Source of the DNA: Subtercola sp.
GTDB lineage: Bacteria; Actinomycetota; Actinomycetes; Actinomycetales; Microbacteriaceae
Reading direction: 5' to 3'
DNA length: 64,000 nt
Assembly: GCA_025463765.1 (NCBI GenBank)
Contig: JAODBC010000004.1
Coordinates: 1 to 64,000 of the forward strand
Under the pieces are notes generated by a model. The model was not told where the DNA came from, did not search any database, and saw only the letters and a list, made by a program, of their open reading frames with translations. Position numbers and translations under genes: made by a program. Of the stretch, positions 26,486 to 34,670 are shown piece after piece. Within the stretch, counting starts at the first letter, position 1. Every line of letters begins with the position of its first letter.

Positions 26486-26619
26486 ACCAATACCGTAGGA
26501 CCGGCTTGCGCGCATAAGGAGTGCCCTGTCACTACAGGGGATATCAGGGGTACTGGTTGCCCTGTATGAAGCGAGATTGTCTGGATGACACGTCCCGACG
26601 TTTCCCGAAAGGAACACTC

Positions 26620-27648
26620 ATGAGCTCGCACCCTAACCGACAAATCATTCTTGTTGCCCGACCGAACGGAGATCCAAAGCCGAGCGATTTCGAAATCGTT
26701 GAACGACCGGCGCCTGTTGCCGGCGCGGGGCAGGTTCTCGTGCGTAATACCCTCGTTTCGTTGGACCCCTTCAACCGGATCCTCATGGGCAACGCGAACA
26801 GCGATCAGGCCCCGATTGAGCTCGGCGACACGATGTTCGGATTTACCGTAGGCATCATCGAACACAGTAACAACGCTGCATTCAGTGTCGGGGATCACGT
26901 GACTGGTTTTCTCGGCACAACGGGATGGCAGGATTTCGCCGTGTCTGACGGATCCGACCTCCGCATTGTCGACCCAGCGATTGTGCCGCTCTCCTCATAC
27001 CTCGGCACCCTGGGTGTCACCGGGCTGACCGCCTGGGTCGGCCTGACCAAGATACTCGACCCGAAACCCGGCGGAACCCTCCTCGTCACCGCGGCAGCGG
27101 GTGCTGTCGGGTCAGCGGCGGCTCAGATCGGAAAGCTGCGCGGCTACCGGGTCGTAGGAGTTGCCGGCGGCCCGGAAAAGACACGCCACCTGATCGATGA
27201 TCTCGGTCTGGATGCCGCGGCCGACTACAAGGCTGACGATTTCGAGGCGCAGCTCGCACGAGCGGTACCCGAGGGAATCGACACAATCTATGAAAACGTC
27301 GGCGCCTCGCAGTTCCCGATACTGTTGCCTCACGTGAACATCGGAGCTCAAATCGCCGTAGGCGGCGTCATGTCTCAGATCACCACCACAGACGGGCTAG
27401 CCGGCCCGAACCGACTGCCCGAGGTTCTGCGAGCGATCTTCTACAAAGACCTCACCGTTCGGGGGTTCAACGTCACGAAATTCTATGAGTTCTACCCCGA
27501 GTTCCTAGCCGACGTCACTCCGGCTGTTGCGGAGAAGAAGATTCTCTCTACCACTCATTTCATCGACGGGCTCGAAAATATCCCATCCGCCTTCCCCGAG
27601 ATGTTTACCGGCCGGGGAGCAGGAAAGATGATTGCAAAGATCGCCTAA
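26620..27648 (+). CDS. NADP-dependent MDR oxidoreductase (2-alkenal reductase-like)
   Basis: The 342-aa zinc-free medium-chain reductase starts MSSHPNRQIILVARPNGDPKPSDFEIVE, the leukotriene B4 dehydrogenase/CurA-type N-terminus. TAAAGAVGSAAAQIGKLRG is the AAxGxxG NADP motif, and GAQIAVGGVMSQI and NIPSAFPEMFTGRGAGKMI complete the fold. It reduces an activated double bond or quinone with NADPH. AAAGGAACACTC before the ATG at 26620 fixes the start. It is divergent from the XRE/MmyB regulator that probably represses it. Confidence 0.9.
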   Translation: MSSHPNRQIILVARPNGDPKPSDFEIVERPAPVAGAGQVLVRNTLVSLDPFNRILMGNANSDQAPIELGDTMFGFTVGIIEHSNNAAFSVGDHVTGFLGTTGWQDFAVSDGSDLRIVDPAIVPLSSYLGTLGVTGLTAWVGLTKILDPKPGGTLLVTAAAGAVGSAAAQIGKLRGYRVVGVAGGPEKTRHLIDDLGLDAAADYKADDFEAQLARAVPEGIDTIYENVGASQFPILLPHVNIGAQIAVGGVMSQITTTDGLAGPNRLPEVLRAIFYKDLTVRGFNVTKFYEFYPEFLADVTPAVAEKKILSTTHFIDGLENIPSAFPEMFTGRGAGKMIAKIA

Positions 27649-27689
27649 GCCGCGGGTCGACCGGTCAACTCGCCCCGGTAGAAATGGCA

Positions 27690-27858
27690 AGGAGTTACCG
27701 GCGATCAGCTCACGGAGCTTGGACTCTTCGTTCTGCAGGGCCTTATCCAAAAGGATCCTCCCCGCCCGGTCAACAGCGACCGCGTGATGCTAGCCTTTGC
27801 CAACATCGCCACCGATGAACACGTCAACATCGTCGTGTCCGGTGATACTCGTTCCCAT
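27690..27858 (-). pseudogene. IS110-family transposase, N-terminal fragment with internal stop
   Basis: Reading leftward from an ATG at 27858 with GGGAGGAACCAGGA before it, the frame gives VDVFIGGDVGKG, a TAG stop (27790-27792), then in the same frame HHAVAVDRAGRILLDKALQN and EESKLRELIAG. This is the N-terminal DEDD-nuclease region of IS110 transposases (F-I-G-x-D-V-G-K-G-x-H-H-A-V-A). Homology fades at about 27690, and the oxidoreductase gene ends at 27648. The rest of the enzyme is missing, so this is a dead remnant. The adjacent 27859-28128 stretch shows no gene; part may be the element's left end. Confidence 0.75.
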
Positions 27859-28128
27859 TCCTGGTTCCTCCCGTTCGTTCCGATCCGAACGTCGACCTGA
27901 ACCACAAGCGGCTACTCTCGCCATCCACGTTACGAACGGCACTCAGCACCAGCCGGGCCCTGTCCCTATCTGCGATCACACGCCGCCAGACCAAACCCGG
28001 TGACAACACCCCAGATCATACGAACGACAGGGGGCAGAACATCGTGCCGGACCCAGCATGCCAAGACCCTTCAAGGATCCCTCCTCAAGCGGGTACAAAC
28101 AAAGTAAGGGGGCAGGACTGAATCCGGC

Positions 28129-28773
28129 TTACTCAACCGTGAGGTGAAGTGCGGCGAGCACGACGTCGTCGATCACAGCAACGAAGAAGTCTCGTTGCAC
28201 GTGCTCGCCGCCGGAGCTCAAACGGTGGGTACTCATCGCTGGAATCACGTCGGCTAGAACGGGGATGCTCGCGGCGAAGTTCGCGGAAACTTCACCCCTC
28301 TCGATAGCGCGGTACAAAAGGCGCCGGTAGATTTCGACGTACGGCTCGGTGACCTCGGAGCGAACGACGACGGTAAGCGCCGGTGAGCTTCGGGTCGCCG
28401 AAGTCAGGCCTGCGAAGATGTTCAGCCGACGGCGCGGACTGCCGAGCCACGAGGAGTCGATGACGGCAAGCAAATCCGCGCGAAGTGTTCCGTGGTCAGG
28501 CAATTCGTCGAGTTCTGGGGGTCGTCCGGCGGCACGGATCGCTGCGAGGACGAGATCTTCCTTCGTAGCCCATCGTCGGTAGAGCGTCGATTTCGGTTTT
28601 CCGGTGCGAAGTGCGACCTCATCCAATGTGACACGCTCGTAGTCCCGCTCAGCGAGAAGATCGAGCGTGATGGCCAAGATCTGCTCATCACTCGAGTGGT
28701 CGTAGGGCCGGCCAGTTCGCGCACCCCGCGTACGGGCCGAGTCGACCGACGAGGCGGCGTCAGAGATATTCAT
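28129..28773 (-). CDS. TetR-family transcriptional regulator
   Basis: The protein is about 214 aa with a TetR helix-turn-helix (ILAITLDLLAERDYERVTLDEVALRTGKPKSTLYRRWATKEDLV) after a 20-residue polar leader, and a TetR_C_16-like C-terminal domain. The ATG at 28773 is preferred because the longer frame runs through the divergent promoter. It is transcribed away from the SDR at 28870, and a palindromic operator (28803-28826) lies between the two starts. It very likely represses both itself and the SDR. Confidence 0.88.
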   Translation of the reverse strand: MNISDAASSVDSARTRGARTGRPYDHSSDEQILAITLDLLAERDYERVTLDEVALRTGKPKSTLYRRWATKEDLVLAAIRAAGRPPELDELPDHGTLRADLLAVIDSSWLGSPRRRLNIFAGLTSATRSSPALTVVVRSEVTEPYVEIYRRLLYRAIERGEVSANFAASIPVLADVIPAMSTHRLSSGGEHVQRDFFVAVIDDVVLAALHLTVE

Positions 28774-28802
28774 CCAGCTCAGAATACGCCCACATGAATC
28801 AT

Positions 28803-28826
28803 TTACGCTACCGAGTAGTATCGTAA
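28803..28826. promoter_or_regulatory. Candidate TetR operator between TetR and SDR genes
   Basis: TTACGCTAC-N6-GTATCGTAA is an inverted repeat with 8 of 9 arm positions matching. It sits midway between the divergent starts at 28773 and 28870, the usual place for a TetR site. Confidence 0.6.
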
Positions 28827-28869
28827 GTCGTGACGGACGTAGATCTACCGTCGTCGAGAAGGAGTAACA

Positions 28870-29595
28870 GTGCAAATCCAAGATTCAGTGGTCGTGATCA
28901 CCGGGGCGTCATCCGGGATCGGTGCTGCAACGGCGCGAGCTGCCTCCCGGGCCGGCGCCCGACTTGTTCTGGCCGCCCGCCGCGAGGATCGCATCACGGC
29001 GCTGGCCGACGAGCTCGGTCAGGCGATCGCTGTTCGATGCGATGTCACCGACCAGTCCCAGGTCGAATTGCTTGTACAAGCGGCCCTGGATGCGTTCGGG
29101 CGAATCGACATTGTCGTGAATAACGCCGGCCAAGGCCTGCAGGCCACCACCGAGCAGATCGCGCTCGACGACTTCCGTGCTGTTCTGGAACTGAATGTGC
29201 TGGCGCCCTCGGCGGTCATGCAGGCAGTTCTGCCGACGATGCGTCGGCAGAACGCTGGCAGCATCATCAATGTCAGCTCGGGGACGACTTTCGTGGATGT
29301 TCCCGGTACGGGCGGTTATGTCGCATCGAAAATCGCACTCGAGCGGCTTTCCGCGATCGCTCGCAATGAACTCGATGACACCGGGATCTCGGTATCGATC
29401 ATGATCCCATTCGCGACCAGCACCGAGTTCCTCACCTCCATCCGTGCCGGCCGCGCCGATGCCGAGGCGATGACGGCGGGAGCAGAGTTCGACACGCCCG
29501 AGCAGGTTGCCGACGCTATCCTCCACCTGATCAGCACGGGCGAGCCCCGAATGGACCTTGTTCCGGTGGCCTATGGTGGCACGCGCTCAGAATGA
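28870..29595 (+). CDS. Short-chain dehydrogenase/reductase (SDR)
   Basis: The 241-aa SDR has TGASSGIGAATARAA, Arg-Arg in LAARREDRI indicating NADP(H), NNAGQG, NVSSGTTF and catalytic YVASKIALERLS. The overall pattern (short, FVDVPGTGGYVASK) is that of YdfG/serine-dehydrogenase-like reductases. The GTG at 28870 follows AGAAGGAG. It is divergent from the TetR regulator across a palindromic operator, forming a self-contained inducible unit. The inducer and substrate are unknown. Confidence 0.88.
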   Translation: MQIQDSVVVITGASSGIGAATARAASRAGARLVLAARREDRITALADELGQAIAVRCDVTDQSQVELLVQAALDAFGRIDIVVNNAGQGLQATTEQIALDDFRAVLELNVLAPSAVMQAVLPTMRRQNAGSIINVSSGTTFVDVPGTGGYVASKIALERLSAIARNELDDTGISVSIMIPFATSTEFLTSIRAGRADAEAMTAGAEFDTPEQVADAILHLISTGEPRMDLVPVAYGGTRSE

Positions 29596-29818
29596 CGGCT
29601 CGGTCATTTCGCGCGGGGTTCGGCCATGGTGGCCATGAGTAGTTCCTGGTTCTCCTGATACGTCGGAGTTAGTTTGCCTAGCGGCGTGACACCTTGGCCG
29701 ATCGCAGCGAACGGGTCTGTGGCGATTTCGGTGTAAGGAGTTAGTCGCGTTCGAGGACACCCGGCCGTTTGTAGGAGTCGTCGATGAGGCGTTCCGGGGA
29801 TACCGCCGACTTGGGCGG
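29596..29818 (-). other. Short gap with a possible coding remnant
   Basis: No intact gene. On the reverse strand one frame reads about 50 residues, including RTRLTPYTEIATDPFAAIG and ENQELLMATMAEPRAK before a stop near 29603, with gene-like composition but no start. It may be the tail of a lost gene. I cannot assign a family. Confidence 0.25.
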
Positions 29819-30580
29819 TTAGAAGAGCTCAACAAGGGTCTGGCCCCCGTCAACAATCAAGCTTTGTCCCGTGATGTATGAGCTTGCCGGCGAGGCGAAA
29901 AACTGTATCGCGTTCGCGATGTCCCCCGGAGCTCCAATCCGGTGAGCCGGGATTTTATCGATTGCCATCGCTAAGCCATCATCTCCGAACGCTTTGGCCA
30001 GTCCCTCGGTGAGTATTGTGCCCGGGGATACGGCGTTGACGGTTATTCCTTCGGACGCAAGCTCCATCCCGGCCGCCCGAACGAATGCCTCGAGGCCACC
30101 CTTTGAGGATGCGTAGGCGCTGAGGCCGGGAAGCGCTGTTTTCGGGCCGGTAATTGACGACACCATCACGATGCGTGCGTCCGTGGCCTGACGGAGGTGG
30201 GGAAGCGACGCCTGAACCACCAGCATGGCGCTCGTGAGGTTCACCTGAAGTGACGCTTGCCAATCATCCAGAGGCTGTCGATCGATCGGGGAGGTAGGAA
30301 AGATGGCGGCGCAGTGGACGACCACATCGATGCCGCCCAAGAGACGAGCGGCCGCGGCCACTAGTTCGGCGGGGGCGGCGAGGCTTGCCAAGTCGCTCTT
30401 CACGAAGTGCGCTCGACCGGTGGCCTCAAACGCGGCTCCCTGCTCTGAGGCAGATCGTCCGCAAAAGGCGACGTGGGCCCCCTGATCGAGAAACGCTTGT
30501 ACTATTCCCGCGCCGATCCCCCGCGTACCACCGGTAACGAGAACTTTGCGATCTGAGGAATGAGTATCTGTCTGTGTCAT
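29819..30580 (-). CDS. SDR near the amine module
   Basis: The 253-aa SDR has TGGTRGIGAGIVQAFLDQG, an Arg in VAFCGRSASEQ suggesting NADP(H), an HCAAIF variant in place of NNAG, and catalytic YASSKGGLEAFV. The start at 30580 lies 14 bp downstream of the APC permease stop in the same leftward direction, so it is probably co-transcribed with permease, kinase and PLP enzyme. In the Mycobacterium aminoacetone pathway an SDR makes 1-amino-2-propanol before phosphorylation; a similar role is possible here but is only inferred. Confidence 0.85.
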   Translation of the reverse strand: MTQTDTHSSDRKVLVTGGTRGIGAGIVQAFLDQGAHVAFCGRSASEQGAAFEATGRAHFVKSDLASLAAPAELVAAAARLLGGIDVVVHCAAIFPTSPIDRQPLDDWQASLQVNLTSAMLVVQASLPHLRQATDARIVMVSSITGPKTALPGLSAYASSKGGLEAFVRAAGMELASEGITVNAVSPGTILTEGLAKAFGDDGLAMAIDKIPAHRIGAPGDIANAIQFFASPASSYITGQSLIVDGGQTLVELF

Positions 30581-30593
30581 TGGTTCTGTTCTT

Positions 30594-32099
30594 TCATTCG
30601 GACGAGAGTTCAGCGAAAACAGCCGGTCGACGCGACCGGAGGACGAGCGCTCCGACGATGCCGGCGAGGAACGCAGCGAGGGTGAGCAGTCCGAGAATGA
30701 CCGCCGCGTCAACGCCGCCAGTCAGTGTCGAGAAGTTGCTGATGACCAGCACGAGTATCGCTATCAGCCCCACGAGCGCCGTACCGGGTGCAATCACGGT
30801 TTTCCAGGCCGAATGGTTTGAGCGGGGGTGTGAGCGTCTGAAGTAGACGATCACTGCGAGGCTCGTGAGGGCCATCAGTGCCACGATTCCCAGGGTGGAC
30901 GCTCCGGTGAGCCAGGTATAGATCATAATCGGGTCGAGCCCTGTAAGAACGAGAGCGATCGTGATAATCGCCGTTGCTGCGCTCAATGTCAGCGAGGCGG
31001 TTGAGGGCGAGTTGTGCTTGTGGCTAATGCGTGCGAGTGAGCGGGAGAGGACGCCTTGGTTTGCAAGCGTGACTTCGTATCTGGTGATGACGTTGTGGAA
31101 GGCAAGGACGCAGGCGAAGACGCTCGTGAGGAGTAGGACTTGCATGACATCGGCGACAACCGGCGACACATACCGCATCGCGAGATCGATCACCATCGTT
31201 GCCGGATTCGTCGTTGCTGCCTGAACGACCGTGCCGGTTCCCACGCCGATGATCACTACCCACGCTGAGAGTGCGTAGAAGATGCCTATGCCGATGACTG
31301 CGACGAAGGTGGCGCGCGGGATGGTGCGGTCGGGGTCTTTTGCTTCGCCTCGGAAAACGGCGGTGGCTTCGAATCCAAAGAATCCAAAAAAGGCGAACAT
31401 CAGTCCGAGTGCTGGCTCGCCGACGCCTAGTTCCGCGGGGTCGAAGGGCGACAGGCTGAGTCCTGCAGCACCCCCTGATGCGATGACGCTGACATTCAGG
31501 ATGATCACGACGAGGGTTTCGGCAACGAGAAGCACGCCGAGCACTCGCGAGCTCAGCTCAATATCTCGGTAGGCGAAGAAGGCGACCATCCCGAGGGAGG
31601 CGAGGGAATAGACCCACCAGGGTGCGTCCACCCCGCTCACACGGAGTACGAAGGCGTTCAGAATTACACCGAGGTATGCATTGACGGCGAGAAGAAGCAG
31701 ACCGTACGCCCCGATCGCGAGGGTTGCCGCGCCCAGCCCAGTGACCCTTCCGAGGCCGGCGAGAACGTAGGAATAGAAAGCTCCTGCGTTGCGGACGTGT
31801 CCAGACATTGTGGTGAAGCCCACGGAGAAGAGAAGCAGAATAACAGCAGCGACGACGAAGTACTGAGGCACAGCGATGCTCTGACTCACACTGATCACGA
31901 TGGGGATAGATCCCGCTACGAACCCGAGCGGAGCTGCGGCAGCAACCACCATGAGCACGATCCCTCCCACCCCGAGTTTTCGGGTATGGGGGCTGCGTGT
32001 TGTGGCAGCACTGAGCATGTCTGGGTCTGCGGCGGAGCGATGCGGCGGTGTGCCGTGTGGACCGGAGTCGATCGGGGTGAGGTCTTGGAAGCGTGTCAT
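30594..32099 (-). CDS. APC-family amino acid/amine permease
   Basis: The 501-aa protein has about 12 membrane segments after a 40-residue cytoplasmic leader. KLGVGGIVLMVVAAAAPLGFV opens TM1 as in APC transporters, and FAFFGFFGFEATAVFRGEAKDPDRTIPRA is the family's conserved loop between TM6 and TM7. It imports an amino acid, amine or amino alcohol. GAAAGG precedes the ATG at 32099. It lies downstream of a kinase and a class III PLP enzyme and upstream of an SDR, so the cluster probably takes up and degrades an amine. Confidence 0.9.
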   Translation of the reverse strand: MTRFQDLTPIDSGPHGTPPHRSAADPDMLSAATTRSPHTRKLGVGGIVLMVVAAAAPLGFVAGSIPIVISVSQSIAVPQYFVVAAVILLLFSVGFTTMSGHVRNAGAFYSYVLAGLGRVTGLGAATLAIGAYGLLLLAVNAYLGVILNAFVLRVSGVDAPWWVYSLASLGMVAFFAYRDIELSSRVLGVLLVAETLVVIILNVSVIASGGAAGLSLSPFDPAELGVGEPALGLMFAFFGFFGFEATAVFRGEAKDPDRTIPRATFVAVIGIGIFYALSAWVVIIGVGTGTVVQAATTNPATMVIDLAMRYVSPVVADVMQVLLLTSVFACVLAFHNVITRYEVTLANQGVLSRSLARISHKHNSPSTASLTLSAATAIITIALVLTGLDPIMIYTWLTGASTLGIVALMALTSLAVIVYFRRSHPRSNHSAWKTVIAPGTALVGLIAILVLVISNFSTLTGGVDAAVILGLLTLAAFLAGIVGALVLRSRRPAVFAELSSE

Positions 32100-32171
32100 C
32101 GGAAGTGCCTTTCGGTGCGTAGGAGGGGTGACGTGGTGCGAAAGGACGTGCGGTGGGGCGACTGGGGCAGA

Positions 32172-33158
32172 TCAGGTGTTTCTAGGGACAGCCAATTCGA
32201 GGAGTTCGCCGCGGAGGTATCGTTCGCCGAACTCGGCGACGACGTCGGCGTAGTCGCTGGCCTGGTTGTCGGGGAAGGTGTGGCGGTGCGTTTCCATCCA
32301 GCCGATTACCATGATCAGCCGCAGCATGATGAGGGGTGCAGCGGTGGCGAGTTGCGCGGTTCCGAGGTCGCGGATGCTTTCGTAGCCCTCCAATCATTCG
32401 GCGGCAAAACGGAGGTCCAGCGAATCGCCGACCATTGCACAGGCGAGGTCCCAGAGTGGCCAGCTCAAGCCACAGTCGTCAAAATCGAGCAGAATGAGGT
32501 TTCCCTCAGAGACGAGCACATTGCCGGGATGCAGGTCAGCGTGCACGAGTAGGTCTGGTAATGGTGTACCAGGAGACGACAGACGCTGTCGGATATCAGA
32601 TTCAACATCCTCGAATAGGGCTTCCGTGTCGGGAGTGATATGGCGAGATTTCCGCCAGTCGCCCCACCGCGCGTTGGGGCCGGTCAAAGCGTCGAGATCC
32701 CAGCGCGGCCGCGACCAACCTGCGGGTCGGGGCCACCGGGCGGCGTGATCATGAAGGCGGGCGGTCTGAGCACCCAATTGACGAAAAACGGTACCTCGAT
32801 TCACGATTGAAGGGGCCTCTCCGGTCACAAACTCTGTGAGAACGGCCGTTTGTTCAATGCAGTTAGCGCGGAAGACATGAACCAATTCGCCTGCGAGGTC
32901 GGGCCAGAATGCTGGCACACGCACAACGCTCTCGTCACACAGAGCGCGCACCCACTCCGCTTCACTCGTGAGCTCCTCAACGCTGCGATAACCAGGGCGA
33001 CACAGCCGCAGGGCTCGCACGTCTCCAGATGGCGAGGTGACTCGGAAGACAGCGTTCTCGCGCAGACTGAGCAACTCGACCGACGAGCCCTCGTACCCAT
33101 AACCTGCCAGCGCACTGTCGGTGTCGCGGGCCCAATCCGGAATGACGTCGTCGCTCAT
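32172..33158 (-). pseudogene. Aminoglycoside-phosphotransferase-fold kinase, interrupted by in-frame TGA
   Basis: The first 254 codons encode an APH-fold small-molecule kinase with the catalytic loop VHADLHPGNVLV (HxDxxxxN) and metal-binding LLDFDDCG. A TGA at 32394-32396 then stops translation, but the same frame continues for 73 codons (LEGYESIRDLG... to ELLELAVPRNT) that match the usual C-terminal helices of this family. A single TGG-to-TGA change at the expected Trp would explain this. The full length would be about 328 aa. The start overlaps the PLP-enzyme stop (ATGA). The truncated form keeps all catalytic motifs, so residual activity or readthrough cannot be excluded. Confidence 0.75.
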
Positions 33159-34420
33159 CCGAGTGCCCTCAGAGTCTTATCTACGATATTGACGATGGTG
33201 TCTGCCTCTTCTGAACTGAGTAGGAGGCCGGGCTTGAATTGCAACACGCTCAGGTCGTAAGACGCAGCGATCGCCCAGATACCCTGCCGGTAGAGTTCGC
33301 GCATCACCGCGACAGCTCCGCGCGGCCCGTCGAAGCGCAACCCGATCACGAGCCCGTCTTGCCGAATCTCGCGCAACATCGAGTGGCGGTCCTTGATGGC
33401 AGCGAGACCGTCGGAGAACTGCCCGGTAAGCGAAAGTACGTTGGTCTTCGTCGCAGGGTCGGAGGTGATTCGCAGCACCTCCGTTGCGACTGCGCACCCG
33501 AGTTCGGCGCCGGCGAAGGTACCGTTGTGTGCCATGCCGTCTTGCAACAGCCAGCCTGCGGCGCGGTCGTTGAGAATTGCAGCTGCGATGGGATAAAGGC
33601 CGCCGCCCAGTCCCTTGCCGGTGACCACAATATCGGGTGTGACGTTGTGTTTCGCGAAAGCCCATATCGAACCGGTGCGCCCCAGCCCGACTTGGACCTC
33701 GTCTGCGATGTACAGTGCGCCATGAGCTGCCGCAGCATCAGCTACGGCGGCAAGGTAGCCGGTCTCGGGCATGGGGAATCCAGCAGTAGCGGGAATGGTC
33801 TCGATCATGACGGCGGCAACGTCGTCTTTTGCCAGCTCGTTCTGCAGTGCGAGAAGGTCATTCAACGGCACCTGCGTGAATTCTTCCGGGCGATCCGAGA
33901 GGAAGAATGCGGAGTTCTTGGGATCCCCCGCTGCAACAGAGAGGCCCGTATTGCCGTGGTAGGCGCTGACCAGTGTGACGATGCGGCGGCGCCCCGTTGC
34001 CCAGCGCGCACTTTTGATCGCCACATCGATGGCCTCACCGCCAGCGGAGGCAAATACGACTTTCGACATCGGGGCCGACACCGATTCGACCAGTGCGCGC
34101 GATAACGCAGCACGGCCGGCCGAAGGAAAATGGTGGTTACCCACGTCGATAATCTCAAGCGCATCGGTCAAGCGTTTAACGAGCTGCGGGTTTCGATGCC
34201 CGAGGTTGTATGTTCCGCCGTTGAGATGCACATCGATAACGCGGTGGCCGTCGACGTCGACGAGTTCGTAGCCGTTGCGTTCCCCAATCATCATCGGGAT
34301 CCCGTTTTCGAGCCACCAATCGACCTTGTACGGGTTCCAGTACGTGCGTGCCGCTTCGAGCGCGTCTTCCTTGGAATCGAATCCGAAAAGGTCCAGAACC
34401 GATTTCGTTGCGAGCTGCAT
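33155..34420 (-). CDS. Class III PLP-dependent aminotransferase or phospho-lyase
   Basis: The 421-aa fold-type I PLP enzyme has IADEVQVGLGRTG (cofactor Asp), IVVTGKGLGGGLYP with the Schiff-base Lys, and NGTFAGAELGCAVA. The N-terminal NGGTYNLGHRNPQLV and GNHHFPSAGRA are typical of a class III subgroup often encoded beside APH-type kinases. With such a kinase, members can act as amino-alcohol O-phosphate phospho-lyases, giving an aldehyde, ammonia and phosphate; a plain transaminase is the alternative. GGGGAGAGG before the ATG at 34420 fixes the start. It is divergent from a GntR regulator and heads the amine operon. Confidence 0.87.
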   Translation of the reverse strand: MQLATKSVLDLFGFDSKEDALEAARTYWNPYKVDWWLENGIPMMIGERNGYELVDVDGHRVIDVHLNGGTYNLGHRNPQLVKRLTDALEIIDVGNHHFPSAGRAALSRALVESVSAPMSKVVFASAGGEAIDVAIKSARWATGRRRIVTLVSAYHGNTGLSVAAGDPKNSAFFLSDRPEEFTQVPLNDLLALQNELAKDDVAAVMIETIPATAGFPMPETGYLAAVADAAAAHGALYIADEVQVGLGRTGSIWAFAKHNVTPDIVVTGKGLGGGLYPIAAAILNDRAAGWLLQDGMAHNGTFAGAELGCAVATEVLRITSDPATKTNVLSLTGQFSDGLAAIKDRHSMLREIRQDGLVIGLRFDGPRGAVAVMRELYRQGIWAIAASYDLSVLQFKPGLLLSSEEADTIVNIVDKTLRALG

Positions 34421-34599
34421 GGTAAATCCTCTCCCCGGCGCCGCATCTGTCAGCGGGCCGTCGATGGGGTAAACCATTTCAGTTCGTCGGCGCTAGCACA
34501 ATTGGTCCTTTTGAGCCCATTTGGCATTATGTGCCGTGTTTACACCCTCGTAACACCGATTGGGATCATGGATCAGCGCGTATTGGGCAGGAGCGGTGT

Positions 34600-34631
34600 A
34601 CCATTTAGCCAGAAAAAGAACCATTAAGCCA
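34600..34631. promoter_or_regulatory. Direct repeats ACCATTWAGCCA, candidate GntR operators
   Basis: ACCATTTAGCCA (34600-34611) and ACCATTAAGCCA (34620-34631) are spaced exactly 20 nt apart, two helical turns, within the 250-bp divergent region between the PLP enzyme (34420) and the GntR gene (34671). A related CCATTTGGCA is at 34518-34527. This is the natural site for the adjacent regulator. Confidence 0.5.
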
Positions 34632-34670
34632 AATGTAAAGAGTTTGTTTCCACACCAACGAGGGAGCCCC

